Below are positions 53,908 to 63,257 of a stretch of DNA of 64,000 nucleotides, in pieces. Under the pieces are notes generated by a model. That model was not told where the DNA came from. It worked only from the letters and a program-made list of their open reading frames with translations, and did no database searches. The position numbers were made by a program, and so were the translations under genes. This DNA comes from DATFVJ01 sp963820395. Its GTDB lineage: Bacteria > Actinomycetota > Actinomycetes > Streptosporangiales > Streptosporangiaceae. Every line of letters begins with the position of its first letter. Positions within the stretch are counted from its first letter, which is position 1. Where the stretch lies: positions 213,953 to 277,952 of the forward strand of contig CAWGAE010000028.1 of NCBI GenBank assembly GCA_963820395.1, read 5' to 3'.

Positions 53908-55562
53908 GACATCACCTCGCCGCCGCGCACCTGGTCAGCCGTGCCGGTGCGGTCCGTGCTGCCGATGGGGAGCGCGTCGCTGATGATCGCGCTCGCCGGG
54001 CGCATGGGCACGACGTTGGCGAACGAGGCGGGGCCGTGCAGGAACGCCGCCGCGCCGCCGTCCCCCGCCGCCGCCGGGACTTCGTCCCGCTCGGTCCCGG
54101 CGGCCAGGATGCCCCTGATGGTCCGGTAGGACGGGTCACCGGCGGCGATCGCCTTGGCGCAGGCCGCCTCGAGCCGGGACGGGTCGTGCTTGTCCGCCAG
54201 GCCGATCACGCCTTGCGCAGAGCGCAGCCGGTACAAGGCGTTGCCGGCCAGCAGCTCACCGATGACCTGCTGGCAGGCGGGCCCGGTCCGGGCCGCCTGC
54301 GTGCGGCACCACACCGGGGTGCGCATATGGAACGCGATTTTCTCCGGCGGGTAGTCACCGAAATCGGTCTGCTTGCCCCAGCTCTTGCGCGGGTGGGTCT
54401 TGACCAGCTCGCCGCCGATGAAGAACTGCACCATGGTGGCGGTCACCCGCACATCAGCGGTCTTGCCGATGTGCTGCCAGGGCAGCGAGTAGAGCACCTT
54501 GCCCACCCGGGCATGCAGATCTGGGCCGATCTTCGCCTTCGCCCAGGTGGCCAGCACGAACGGCGCCTTGGGCAGCGGCGTCAAAGCGTCCTTCTCGACC
54601 GCGTCGAACACCGCCGCCGGAGCCGCCCCGTCCAGCGGGCGGCACTGGCGCCGCCCGGCGACCTGCAGGCACCAGCGCTCCGCCTCGGCCTGCATCTGCT
54701 CCAGCGAGGTGAACTGGCGGCCCCGCCAGAAACTGTCCCGGATATAGGGCATGGGCCGCTCGATCCGGGCCTTGTCCCGGGGCTTTTTCGATCTTGCTGG
54801 GTCGACCAGCACGCCGTAATGGGCGGCCAGCTCGGCATACGATCGGTTGATCTTCGGGTCGTACAGGTCCGGCTTGTCCACCCCGGTCTTCAGGTTATCG
54901 GGCACCAGCCGTGCCGGGCAGCCGCCGAAGAAGGCGAACGCCTTCACATGGCACTCCGTCCAGGCGTGCTGGTCCAGCTTGATCACCGGGCACACGAACA
55001 TGTGCCGCGAGCAGCACAAGGCCATCGCGAACACCCAGATCACATGCCGCTTTCCCGTCCGCGGGTCCAGCCAGCGGCCCAGCTGCCCATAATCGATCTG
55101 CCCCTCCTGGCCGGGCTCAGCCGGGTCAGGGCGCAGCACCCGCACCTGGCTGCGGCGCGCCTCCTCCGGCAAGTTCGCCGCCACATACCGGCGGAAGCTC
55201 GCGATGCTGACCGCCAGACCGCGCTCGTCGCGCAGCCGCTGGTGAATCGTCGCCATCGTCACCCCAGCCTCCAGCTGGACGGTGATGAACTCGTGGTGCT
55301 CAGCGATCGCCGGCCAGGTCACCTGCCGCAGCGTCGTGTCGGTCAGCTCCGGGAACCACTCCCGGGCCAGCTCCGCCCAACGCGCCTCGCTGACCGCCGG
55401 CCCGCCCGGGCGCATCCCCGCCGCGACCGCCGGAGCCGTGTACTTGCGGATGGTCCTGCGATCCACTCGCAGGCTGGCCGCGACCTGGTTCTGCGACCGC
55501 CCCGCATGCCAGTGGATCAAGATCTCGGTGATGTCGACCACGTCGAAACTTCTCCTTGCCAT
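53904..55562 (-). CDS. istA: IS21 transposase IstA
   Basis: 552 residues. N-terminal HTH (GRSQNQVAASLRVDRRTIRK) is followed by the rve integrase core, with first Asp in QEGQIDYGQLGRW, second in RLVPDNLKTGV, and Glu in KKPRDKARIERPMPYIRD. A C-terminal Mu-type DNA-binding tail follows. Intact full-length frame. Its stop overlaps the start of the small middle gene. Confidence 0.94.
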   Translation of the reverse strand: MARRSFDVVDITEILIHWHAGRSQNQVAASLRVDRRTIRKYTAPAVAAGMRPGGPAVSEARWAELAREWFPELTDTTLRQVTWPAIAEHHEFITVQLEAGVTMATIHQRLRDERGLAVSIASFRRYVAANLPEEARRSQVRVLRPDPAEPGQEGQIDYGQLGRWLDPRTGKRHVIWVFAMALCCSRHMFVCPVIKLDQHAWTECHVKAFAFFGGCPARLVPDNLKTGVDKPDLYDPKINRSYAELAAHYGVLVDPARSKKPRDKARIERPMPYIRDSFWRGRQFTSLEQMQAEAERWCLQVAGRRQCRPLDGAAPAAVFDAVEKDALTPLPKAPFVLATWAKAKIGPDLHARVGKVLYSLPWQHIGKTADVRVTATMVQFFIGGELVKTHPRKSWGKQTDFGDYPPEKIAFHMRTPVWCRTQAARTGPACQQVIGELLAGNALYRLRSAQGVIGLADKHDPSRLEAACAKAIAAGDPSYRTIRGILAAGTERDEVPAAAGDGGAAAFLHGPASFANVVPMRPASAIISDALPIGSTDRTGTADQVRGGEVMS

Positions 55563-55730
55563 CGCCCCCGTCCTTCCGACGGGGAGAACGTTCCTCGTTT
55601 CCCGATGGCCAGGCCCACCGCGACACGCACGTCATGCCCATGGGCAATTACGTGATCGGGGTGGGGAATTACGTGATCGCTATCCGCTCAACCCTGGGGA
55701 ATTCCGTGATCGTCCACAACACCAGCGACC

Positions 55731-55748
55731 TTGACGCTTAAGCGTCAA
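55731..55748. promoter_or_regulatory. perfect 18-bp palindrome
   Basis: ttgacgcttaagcgtcaa is its own complement, about 190 bp upstream of the KAS III gene and just outside the IS21 element. It could be a repressor operator for that gene; no regulator is adjacent. Confidence 0.4.
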
Positions 55749-55938
55749 CTGTTGGCTCTTCGCTCCACGTCTGGTCCGCAGCTCAGTGACCCCTACGTGC
55801 AAGAGGTTGTGGCTACGACCGCCGTACGTGTGACCCCACACCCGCCCCACGCCAATGACGTTCGCCTCTATCGCTGGGCATCCGGAGCAAACCAGCCTAC
55901 ATAGGTGAGTCAACGTCAGCTGCGGGAGGAGATCACCG

Positions 55939-57054
55939 GTGGTCGGAACCGATGAACAGCAGCACACGGACCACTGGCTGGCACTCGGGTCGCCCGGCTC
56001 CGGCACCTCCTGGGGATGCCGGATCGAGAGCGTCGGCGTCAAGGTGCCTGCCCGCAGGCTGACGACCAAAGAGCTGATGAGCCGGACCAAGCACAACACG
56101 CACATCCAGCTGGAGCGACTGGTCGGCATCCACGAACGTCACGTGGTCGGGCCGGGCGAGAACTCCTACACCCTGGCCGTCGGGGCTGCCCGCGACTGCC
56201 TGGCGCATTCGCAGCATGAGGCGCCAGACATCGACATGGTGATCAGCAGCAGCATCACCCGGTCCAAGAGCGGGTCTGCGCAGTCTTTCGAGCCCCCGCT
56301 CAGCCTGTATATCAAGCAGGCGATCGGCGCCACGCACGCAGTGAACTTCGATATCTCCAACGCGTGCGCCGGCATGCTGACCGGGGTGTTCCTCCTGCAG
56401 GACCTCATTACCCGAGGTGAGATCAAACGCGGCATGGTGGTTTCCGGCGAGTACATCTCTCACCTGAGCTGGAACGCGGCGAAGCAGATCCGCTCTGTCC
56501 TCAGCAAGCAGCTCGCGTCGCTCACGGTGGGTGACGCGGGTGCCGCGGTCATCGTGGAACGGGCGCCCGACGGCGCTCCTGGCATCGACGTCATCGGCTT
56601 CACGACTCTCGCCGAGCACAGCCGCTTGTGCCTGGCCTTCCCCAGCAGCGTGGGCCCGGGCGCCCAGATGTACACCCAAGCAAGGAAGATTCACAATGTG
56701 TCGATCGAGAGCATGGCGCCGCTGGTTGCCGACGTGATCGGCCAAGCCGGCATCGAGCTGGCCGACATCGATTATCTGATTCCGCATCAGACCTCGGCTC
56801 GGGCCATCCGTAAAGGCACGGAAGAGTTCGCCCGGCGTCTCGGCGCCAAGCCGAAGCATGTGGTTGTCAACCTCGAAGAGTACGGCAACACGTCGTCGAC
56901 GACGTTGTTCGTCGCCCTGCACAAGTACCTGGCGGAGGGGCGGCTAAAGAAGGGAGACCGGGTGATGCTGCTGGCCCTGGCCTCCGGCATTGAGATCGGC
57001 ATGGCTCTGTTCACGATCGGCGACCAGGTGGAACGCTATGGGCGCACGCATTGA
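55939..57054 (+). CDS. 3-oxoacyl-ACP synthase III family enzyme (KAS III)
   Basis: Condensing enzyme of the FabH/KAS III family, here in a branch often found in secondary metabolism. Catalytic triad is Cys143 (SNACAGMLTG), His283 (LIPHQTSARA) and Asn317 (EEYGNTSSTTLF). 371 residues, normal. GTG 55939 is preceded by gggaggag, so the start is secure. It stands alone: no ACP, ketoreductase or other biosynthetic gene is nearby, and the flanks are IS21 and worn repeats. It may have been carried in by recombination. Substrate unknown. Confidence 0.88.
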   Translation: MVGTDEQQHTDHWLALGSPGSGTSWGCRIESVGVKVPARRLTTKELMSRTKHNTHIQLERLVGIHERHVVGPGENSYTLAVGAARDCLAHSQHEAPDIDMVISSSITRSKSGSAQSFEPPLSLYIKQAIGATHAVNFDISNACAGMLTGVFLLQDLITRGEIKRGMVVSGEYISHLSWNAAKQIRSVLSKQLASLTVGDAGAAVIVERAPDGAPGIDVIGFTTLAEHSRLCLAFPSSVGPGAQMYTQARKIHNVSIESMAPLVADVIGQAGIELADIDYLIPHQTSARAIRKGTEEFARRLGAKPKHVVVNLEEYGNTSSTTLFVALHKYLAEGRLKKGDRVMLLALASGIEIGMALFTIGDQVERYGRTH

Positions 57055-57836
57055 AGCCGTAAGCGCGCTGACCAGCCACGGATTGCGCAAGCCAGGCGCA
57101 AGGCGCGTCATATGGAGGTCAACGACGTGACGGGACAAGCTTCGCTTGATCCGATCGACGTGTAACAGAAGAGATCTTGTTGACACTCAAGTGCCAATAA
57201 TCCGCCTCAGTCTTCCCCCCGTCCTGCTCATAGGCGCGTGATCTCTGCTCGGCGACAGGATGCCCGGCGCGAGGAGGACGGCCAACCAGCTCTTGCATGC
57301 GTGGGTACCCAATGCTGCGGCGAGTCCCGGTGCGGTGGGTTGGGGTATCCCGGAGCCGGAGCGCCCCCGCCGGAGCCAGAATGATCGTGGTCGGCGCGGG
57401 AGCGAGGTCCAGGTCAGCAAATGCGACACTCGGCGATCACGGGGCACGCTCTCGGCGATTGCGCGAAGGACTGGCGGCGGCGCGGCGGGGTGCGGTGGGT
57501 CAACGTGGTAGAGGCGGCCATGCGTGCGGCACCCGGCCCGCTGCGCCGGGTCGGCCCGCGACGCCGGGGCAGACGCGGTGATCTTCCCTGCACTTGTGAT
57601 CTTTCCCGGGCGTGCCCCGGCCGACGCACGTCTTCCTTGTCTCTGCCGTGCCCGTGCGTCTCACTGACCAGGGCACGACTGCGTATGCCGTCTCCGGTTT
57701 CCCGCTGCGTCTCCGCCGTCCCGCACGGTCTCGTTAGCAAATCCGTTAGCGGAACCTGCACCTGATCTGCGCCATCCTGGTCCTTCCCCGTCCTCCTAGC
57801 TGCCGTTCCTTGGGCGCGACCCGACGTATCCAGGCT
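57055..57836. other. non-coding stretch with a short dispersed repeat
   Basis: The segment 57556-57614 repeats 38343-38401. Otherwise no gene or structured element recognised in about 780 bases. Confidence 0.45.
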
Positions 57837-58554
57837 CGCGAAGCGGCTTGGCTTTGACTCGGAGGACTCGGCCGAGATCATTTAGTAGCGAGGAGGGCGA
57901 GTCATCACCAACCCGGAGGACTACCGCACGCGGCGCCTACGAGCCGACGGTTTTACAGATCCACGGCTAAAAGGCTGTGACCTGGAAAAACACTGCGGAT
58001 GCGTGGGATCTGTCCCGCGCATCTGCCATGATCAAGCTCTCAGAGCGCCTGTGAGCCCCGCCGCTAGCAGGGCCATTTCAGCATGCTAGGCCACCGAGCT
58101 GGCGCAGGGTGGGGGCGCAGACGCGGGCGGTGCCGGTGGTCTCCGGGTGGTTCAGCGCCGACAGGTAGAACCCGATCGCCTCACCCGTGGGGCGCCGGGC
58201 CTGGCGGACCCGCTGCAGGCCACCCATCCACGCCTCCCATCGGCTCTGCCTGATCGCCGGTCCCGTTACCTACCGCACAAATCAGTACTTAACTCAGTAC
58301 TTTACGCGGGTCCCGCCCCGGTGAGGGCGTCGAGTTCGGCGGCCACGCCGACGGCCTCGGCCGCACCGATCCGCTGGAAGATCTCCTGCGCCTGCCGCAG
58401 GCCAGCCTCCGGATCGGCGGTGTGGCCAGCGGCTAGGGCGCAGCGGCCCAGGCCGGCCAGCGCATGGGCCTCATCCCAGGGGCTGCCGATCTCGCGGGCC
58501 AGGTCCAGGGCCTGCCGGTGACACGCCCCGGCCCGGTCCAGGTCGCCGCGGGCC
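57837..58554. repeat. 718-bp dispersed repeat A, copy 2
   Basis: Nearly identical to 34774-35491. Here it continues smoothly into the TPR gene at 58302, so this copy (or the gene family) is the source and copy 1 the transposed or recombined one. Confidence 0.85.
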
Positions 58555-60013
58555 CGGTGCAGCGTGCCCACCTCGTTGAGCGCATCAGCCTCGCCCCGCC
58601 GGTAGCCGAGGTCGCGGGCGATGCCCAGCGCCGCCTCCAGGGCTTCGGTCGCGCCCGGGTAGTTCCCGGTCTGCCGCCGCACGGCCCCCAGCTGGTTGAG
58701 GACAGTGGCCTCGCCCAGCCGGTAGCCGAAGTCGCGGGCGATGCCCAGCGCCGCCTCCAGGGCTTCGGTCGCGCCCGGGTAGTCCCCGGTCGACCGCCGC
58801 ACGGCCCCCAGGAAGGTGTGGGCGTTGGCCTCGCCCTGCCGGTGGCCGAGGTCGCGGGCGATGCCCAGCGCCGTCTCCAGGGCTTCGGTCGCGCCCGGGT
58901 AGTCCCCGGTCGACCGCCGCACGGCCCCCAGGTAGGTGAGGGCGTTGGCCTCGCCCTGCCGGTGGCCGAGGTCGCGGCAGATGCCCAGCGCCGCCTCCAG
59001 CGCCCCGGCCGCGCCCGGAAAGTCCCCGGTCGACCACCGCACGCCACCCAGGTAGTTGAGGGCGGTGGCCTCGCCCAGCCGGTCGCCGAGGTCGCGGTAG
59101 ATGCCCAGCGCCGCCTCCTCGGCTTCGGCCGCGCCCGGAAAGTCCCCGGTCGACCACCGCACGAGCCCCAGGTAGTTGAGGGCGTCGGCCTGACCCGGCC
59201 GGTCGCCGAGGTCGCGGTAGATGCCCAGCGCCGCCTCCAGGGCTCCGGCCGCGTGCGGAAGGTCCCCGGTCAGCCACCGCACGGACCCCAGGTAGCTGAG
59301 GGCGCTGGCCTCGCCCTGCCGGTTGCCGAGGTCGCGGTAGATGCCCAGCGCCGCCTCCAGCGCCCCGGCCGCGCCCGGGTAGTCCCCGGTCGACCGCCGC
59401 ACGAGCCCCAGCTGGTTGAGGGCGCTGGCCTGACCCAGCCGGTCGCCCAGGTCGCGGCAGATGCCCAGCGCCGCCTCCCACGCCCCGGCCGCGCCCGGAA
59501 AGTCCCCGGTCGACCACCGCACGGCCCCCAGCTGGTTGAAGGCGCTGGCCTCACCCAGCCGGTCGCCGAGGTGCCGGGCGGCCTGCAGGGCGGTGGTGTG
59601 GCGGGTGATGGCGTCGGTCCACGGGCCGTCCTGCGACAGGAGAGCGGCCAAGGCGGCGGTGAGGGCGACGACCCGGGCGTGCTGGCCGGTGCGGGTGACG
59701 TGGTCGAGGCAGGCGAGCAGGTTGGCGCGTTCGGCCCGTGCCCACGACAGCGCCCGCGTGGGGTCAGGCAGGTCGGGGACCGCGGCCGGCGGTGCGATAA
59801 GGGCGGCCGCGGGCCGGGTCCGGGGCTGGCGGGCCAGCCGGGCCTCGGCGGCGGCGGCGGTGTGCTGGTAGTAGTCCAGCAGGTGTTGCAGCGCCTGGCC
59901 GCGGCCGGTGGCGGGGTCGGTGGCGGCGCGGTCCTGGACGTAGCGGCGGATCAGGTCGTGCATGCGATACCGGCGGTAGCCGGACTCGGTCAGCAGGCCC
60001 TCACTGTGCAGGG
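58302..60013 (-). pseudogene. STAND/TPR gene copy 3, NB-ARC part deleted
   Basis: The minus frame from 59963 starts at the MHD motif (MHDLIRRYVQDRAATDP) and carries about 10 TPR units to the common tail. Upstream codons (SEGLLTESGYRRYR) continue the family only to about 60,013. There the sequence changes to the SRPBCC-like copy 2, on the opposite strand. The nucleotide-binding domain and the small partner gene are gone, so no NTPase function is expected. Confidence 0.8.
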
Positions 60014-60029
60014 CGTCTCAGATCAGTGC

Positions 60030-60602
60030 ATGCTCGCAGTCAGCATCGGCGCTGCCCGGGCGCGGCTGGTGAATCTGGTTTATGGCGGCTGGCTTGGTGG
60101 CGCTTCAGCGGCCGTCTACCGGGACGGTATTGAACGCCTGCTCCGGGTCGGGCCGTTTGATGACTTGCCGGGTGTGTCCCGGCTGGTGCGGGTTCAGGTG
60201 CTCGATCCGGTGGACCGGGATGACTCGGTGACTATCGGGATTCGCTGGGAGGCGCTCGGCGTTACCGGCGGATTGTTCCCGGTGCTGGATGCCGACATCG
60301 GGCTGACCGCCGAGGGCGAGGATGGCACCCGGATGACGCTGAACGGCGTGTACCGGCCTCCGCTGGCCGCACTGGGTGCTGGATTGGACCGGGTGCACAA
60401 GGTTACGACCGCGACGATCCATTCTCTGATGACTAACCTGGCCAGGGCACTGGAGAGCACTGCCCCAGGGGCCGACGCCCCGGGCGCGCCAGTATGGTGG
60501 GAGACCAGGCTAAAAAGGGCCTCCGACCGGAGCACGGTATTACCAGGCACGCACGGGGTGGTATCAGGGGGGAACGAGGAACGGGCAGCTCCGCCGCTGT
60601 AG
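60030..60602 (+). CDS. SRPBCC-like hypothetical protein (copy 2, altered C-terminus)
   Basis: Starts MLAVSIGAARARLVNLVYGG, as in copy 1, with about 98% nucleotide identity from 60,014 to 60,545. A one-base deletion near the end removes copy 1's stop, so the protein continues DRSTVLPGTHGVVSGGNEER to 60602. It abuts the truncated TPR gene at 60,013, so its promoter is probably lost. The open frame continues far upstream only as the antisense of the TPR repeats. Confidence 0.5.
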   Translation: MLAVSIGAARARLVNLVYGGWLGGASAAVYRDGIERLLRVGPFDDLPGVSRLVRVQVLDPVDRDDSVTIGIRWEALGVTGGLFPVLDADIGLTAEGEDGTRMTLNGVYRPPLAALGAGLDRVHKVTTATIHSLMTNLARALESTAPGADAPGAPVWWETRLKRASDRSTVLPGTHGVVSGGNEERAAPPL

Positions 60603-60701
60603 GACCTTCGCAACCCAGGCCGCGCCGAGTGTGCGCCCGGCCAAGGGCCCGGGTGTACGCGGTCGTCAGCTCCGCATCCTGCAGATCCTAGGTGAGCATT
60701 G

Positions 60702-60749
60702 CCTCCCAGGGACCGTTTGTGATATTTAACACAAACGGTCCCTGGGAGG
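60702..60749 (+). promoter_or_regulatory. perfect 20-bp inverted repeat overlapping a ribosome-binding site
   Basis: cctcccagggaccgtttgtg (60702-60721) and its exact complement (60730-60749) are separated by the 8-base AT loop atatttaa. The right arm ends in gggagg, the ribosome site for the small gene at 60756. The transcript could fold so as to hide the site, or the DNA could be a protein operator or the remnant ends of a tiny element. Confidence 0.75.
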
Positions 60750-60755
60750 GATGGC

Positions 60756-60941
60756 ATGAGCGCTGCACCCCGGACATCGGCACCGGTACCCTGGTCAGCT
60801 GATCGTTCGAGCCGCCTTTTTGCCAGCTTGTGGCGGCTCATCGGTTACGGTGGCCCACGCTGTTACGCCTGCCGCACGTCTTTAGTGACGCATCACATCC
60901 CGGCTACCGGTAAGCACGTCTGCGCCAAGTGCCCTAAGTAA
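60756..60941 (+). CDS. small zinc-ribbon-like protein
   Basis: 61 residues: a short N-terminal linker, LFASLWRLIGYGG, then CYACRTSLVTHHIPATGKHV and CAKC, a CxxC...CxxC zinc-finger pattern. ATG lies 6 bases after gggaggg. It is the only gene behind the large hairpin at 60702. Function unknown. Confidence 0.55.
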   Translation: MSAAPRTSAPVPWSADRSSRLFASLWRLIGYGGPRCYACRTSLVTHHIPATGKHVCAKCPK

Positions 60942-60968
60942 CGGGTCCGCGAGGGCGTGTCCCGTAGA

Positions 60969-61085
60969 TCATGGAACGGGATCTGGTAGCCGGATCCGGA
61001 TCGATGCGACGTCCACTGTGCCCTGGTAGATGCGTTCGCGCTTATCGTATCGGGTGGCGAGGGCGCGGAACTGTTTGACCGCCGT
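60969..61085 (-). pseudogene. IS5-family transposase C-terminal fragment
   Basis: Minus-strand translation gives GGITAVKQFRALATRYDKRE and RIYQGTVDVASIRIRLPDPV, the standard end of IS5-type (DDE_Tnp_1_2) transposases. About 39 residues remain and the catalytic residues are missing. Confidence 0.7.
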
Positions 61086-61180
61086 GATGCCACCGTGTCT
61101 CCGCAGCCGGGCCCTGGATACCACCCGCGATCGAACACGTAAATTCTACGTAAACTCCACCGGCAATAAAATCACACCGG

Positions 61181-61537
61181 GTGGCGTTAACGCTTGCTGA
61201 ACAGTTCCCCTGGGAGGCTTATCCAAAGCCTCGCCTATCAAGGTTAACGATCAAGGTACCACCAGTTCAGAGGCAGGGTACGAGGCCAGCATCAGGACTC
61301 TTGAATAAGCCCCTGGATGCTCGGTTTGAGGGTCACACGAAGACATGGTGGTTTGATCACGACTACCCCTGCCCAGCGGCGGGTACTCTCGTGGTGAGTG
61401 CCCACGAGGACCTGAGTGCCCACGAGGACCACTGTGCTGCACGTGCAATCGCGGGCCTCGCTTATTTCTACGATTACCCGAGTTACTTTGTAACGCGGGC
61501 GGGTATATGGAAAGGTTCATATGATCGCACAAAATGA
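61181..61537 (+). CDS. hypothetical protein
   Basis: 118 residues, no family recognised. Contains a direct repeat SAHED.LSAHED encoded by an 18-bp tandem (gagtgcccacgaggacct, about 61,395-61,430), and a Trp/Tyr-rich end (YFYDYPSYFVTRAGIWKGSY). GC content and codon bias are lower than in the backbone, suggesting an acquired gene. Overlaps the next gene by 17 bp. Confidence 0.45.
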   Translation: MALTLAEQFPWEAYPKPRLSRLTIKVPPVQRQGTRPASGLLNKPLDARFEGHTKTWWFDHDYPCPAAGTLVVSAHEDLSAHEDHCAARAIAGLAYFYDYPSYFVTRAGIWKGSYDRTK

Positions 61538-61964
61538 CCTTTGCAGGGCACTGTTCAAGGTGTACGCTGCTACGGACGTCGGCGCCGAGCGCGGCGGCCT
61601 GGAGTATTTGGAGTATGTTGAGGCCACCAGTAACAGGACGGTAACTCCGGATGAGGCAGTGGCTATCGCGGCCCAATTCCCGAAGAGCGTCGGTCTTCGC
61701 GCACATAGGTTCATCGGGCGCCGCGGTGCGGAGGAGACTGGCGAGGTCGTGTTCCGTGCTGACCTTTACCCGGACAAGTCGGACCAGGGCGTGAATGAGG
61801 GCGGGGTCAACCTCTACCGGTCGTTCCGTGAGCACGCCGAGCGCCTCGGCCATGAGGTCCAGTACGATCCCGGCGACCTTCAAGGCTTTCCCGGCGTTCT
61901 TCCGTCCGAAGAGGACTTTGAGGGCCGGCTTTGGGCTCTATTGCTTCCCGGAGTGATGGGTTGA
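61521..61964 (+). CDS. hypothetical protein
   Basis: 147 residues with good coding character and no domain I recognise. TPDEAVAIAAQFPKSVGLRA and VVFRADLYPDKSDQGVNEGG are its most distinctive parts; the end (ERLGHEVQYDPGDLQGFPGV) is acidic. Its start lies in the end of the preceding gene, and ggaaagg precedes the ATG at short distance. The two genes probably form a pair. Confidence 0.5.
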   Translation: MIAQNDLCRALFKVYAATDVGAERGGLEYLEYVEATSNRTVTPDEAVAIAAQFPKSVGLRAHRFIGRRGAEETGEVVFRADLYPDKSDQGVNEGGVNLYRSFREHAERLGHEVQYDPGDLQGFPGVLPSEEDFEGRLWALLLPGVMG

Positions 61965-61969
61965 TGTTG

Positions 61970-62463
61970 GCGATGGCTGGCGCAATGCGGTTTGGATTGA
62001 GTTAATCTTCTTTTTCGGCGTGTCGTCTGAGCGGTGTGTAGCTGGCCTGGCTCTGCACGGGCGCCTTGCTCGAAGACGCCCCCGGCCATCAGGTCCTCGG
62101 GATGACAGGTGCAGGTCTGGGATCCTTGATCACAAGTGGTCGAAGCAATTGATCATGGACATCCGGATGGCGGAAAGCGGACATGCCGTCCTTTTCGGTC
62201 GCCTACCTTCTCCTCGCCGCCGATCGAATCCCCAGCTGGGGACGGCCGTGCCCGATGATCACGCCTCGACCTGCCGATTGCTTCCACCACCGGAGACCGC
62301 CATCGCCTTGGTGGCGCCGATGGTGGCGGGTCTTCTTGTTCATTCAACAGATCCGGCACCCCTGCGCCCATAGGATCGACGGCCGTGGCGTCGTAGATCT
62401 CAATGCAACTCCGCAGTAAGAAGCATGAACAGCGGCCGGGTGAAGCGCTTGCAAGGAAGCCAT
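61970..62463. other. non-coding stretch
   Basis: No gene recognised in about 490 bases. Open frames on both strands are short and biased. Confidence 0.4.
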
Positions 62464-62640
62464 TACCATCCGCCGCGCCCTGGCCGAGGCCCGGCCCGAC
62501 GCGTTCCTGCCCGACCTCGTCGTGTCGCTGACGAACCAGACTGGTCGGCTGTCGGACCTGGGGCGGCGGGAGGACGCCCTGGCCGCAAGCGAGGAAGCGG
62601 TCGCAACCTACCGGCAGCTAGCCCAGGCCCGGCTCGTGGT
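62464..62640 (+). pseudogene. TPR protein fragment of a different family
   Basis: RRALAEARPDAFLPDLVVSL, then RLSDLGRREDALAASEEAVA and TYRQLAQAR, form one and a half units of the 44-residue TPR type common in actinobacterial NLR/CHAT proteins, distinct from the 40-residue units elsewhere here. It is cut on both sides. Confidence 0.6.
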
Positions 62641-62728
62641 CGTCTTCGTCATAGCTGGTGCCCGCAGAGCAGGGACAGTACTCTTCATCGGGCAGTCCCT
62701 CGCCGCAGGACGGGCAGATGTAACCCAT
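62618..62728 (-). CDS. very small zinc-ribbon-like protein
   Basis: 36 residues (MGYICPSCGEGLPDEEYCPC start), with CPSC and CPC cysteine pairs and an acidic tail. It is too short for most gene finders. A weak gag lies upstream. The cysteine spacing looks real rather than random, but expression is uncertain. Confidence 0.35.
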   Translation of the reverse strand: MGYICPSCGEGLPDEEYCPCSAGTSYDEDDHEPGLG

Positions 62729-62729
62729 G

Positions 62730-63029
62730 GTCGATCATCTCGTGTCGCGCAGCGGACGAGTCAATGCGCGAGGCCAATTAAGCAGCAACGGGAGCACAGC
62801 TCATGGTTGGGCGTGCCGAGCATCTCCTCGGGTCGGCCGAGTCTCCCCCGTCTCACCCTGTCCCGCAGCGTCCCGTTTACAAATCCGTTTACGGATGTGG
62901 GTCCTGACCTGGGCTTCCGCACCCTACACGGGCTCTGTCACCGTGGTCTCCCACAGCGGCACCACCTACATCGTCATCGTGCTGACGAGCTCTCCTCGTT
63001 CTTCTTCTCCTTCCACTTCCCCTACCGCC
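62730..63029. other. non-coding stretch
   Basis: No gene recognised. A string near 62,865 (cgtttacaaatccgtttacg) echoes 57,733 (ttagcaaatccgttagcgg), suggesting another worn dispersed repeat. Confidence 0.35.
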
Positions 63030-63235
63030 AGTTAACGCACGATCTGAGTCATGCTGGCAACACGCTTACCGCCGAGGCAGGCGTGAGGCTGCGTGTACTC
63101 ATGGACGCGGATGGGTCACAGCAGCATCCCCGCTGCCCTGATCTACACGCGACCAGAGAACGGGATGAGGCGATCGCGGCGGCCATGGGAGAAGTGTTCG
63201 CCTCGGTTCGGCGACAGGCAGCCAACAGGAACCGA
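63030..63235 (+). pseudogene. tyrosine integrase C-terminal fragment, frameshifted
   Basis: Consecutive pieces in different frames match the catalytic end of actinobacterial tyrosine recombinases: HDLSHAGNTLTAEAGVRLRV, RMGHSSIPAALIY and ATRERDEAIAAAMGEVF. The second piece is the HxxR/GHSS box region. At least two frame changes and the missing N-terminal part show it is dead. Confidence 0.65.
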
Positions 63236-63257
63236 TCGTGCGTCGCTGGGCGGGCAG

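Larger units (their letters stand above)
52670..55718 (-). mobile_element. complete IS21-family insertion sequence
   Basis: Terminal inverted repeats begin tgtgggcgctcacgtaattc on the left and tgtggacgatcacggaattc in complement on the right. Internal extra copies of the cacgtaattcccc motif (52699-52715 and 55645-55680) are typical IS21 multiple terminal repeats. A perfect 7-bp direct repeat, acaccag, flanks it (52663-52669 and 55719-55725). It contains istA, a small middle gene and istB, all intact and overlapping. 3,049 bp; likely functional. Confidence 0.92.

Noticed and set aside
54036..55655. 539-residue plus-strand open frame
   Set aside because: Antisense of istA; the minus strand has the full set of transposase motifs.
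58464..60602. 712-residue plus-strand open frame
   Set aside because: Everything before 60,014 is the antisense of the TPR repeats, held open by high GC and the 120-bp periodicity. Only the last part (from 60030) is a plausible gene.
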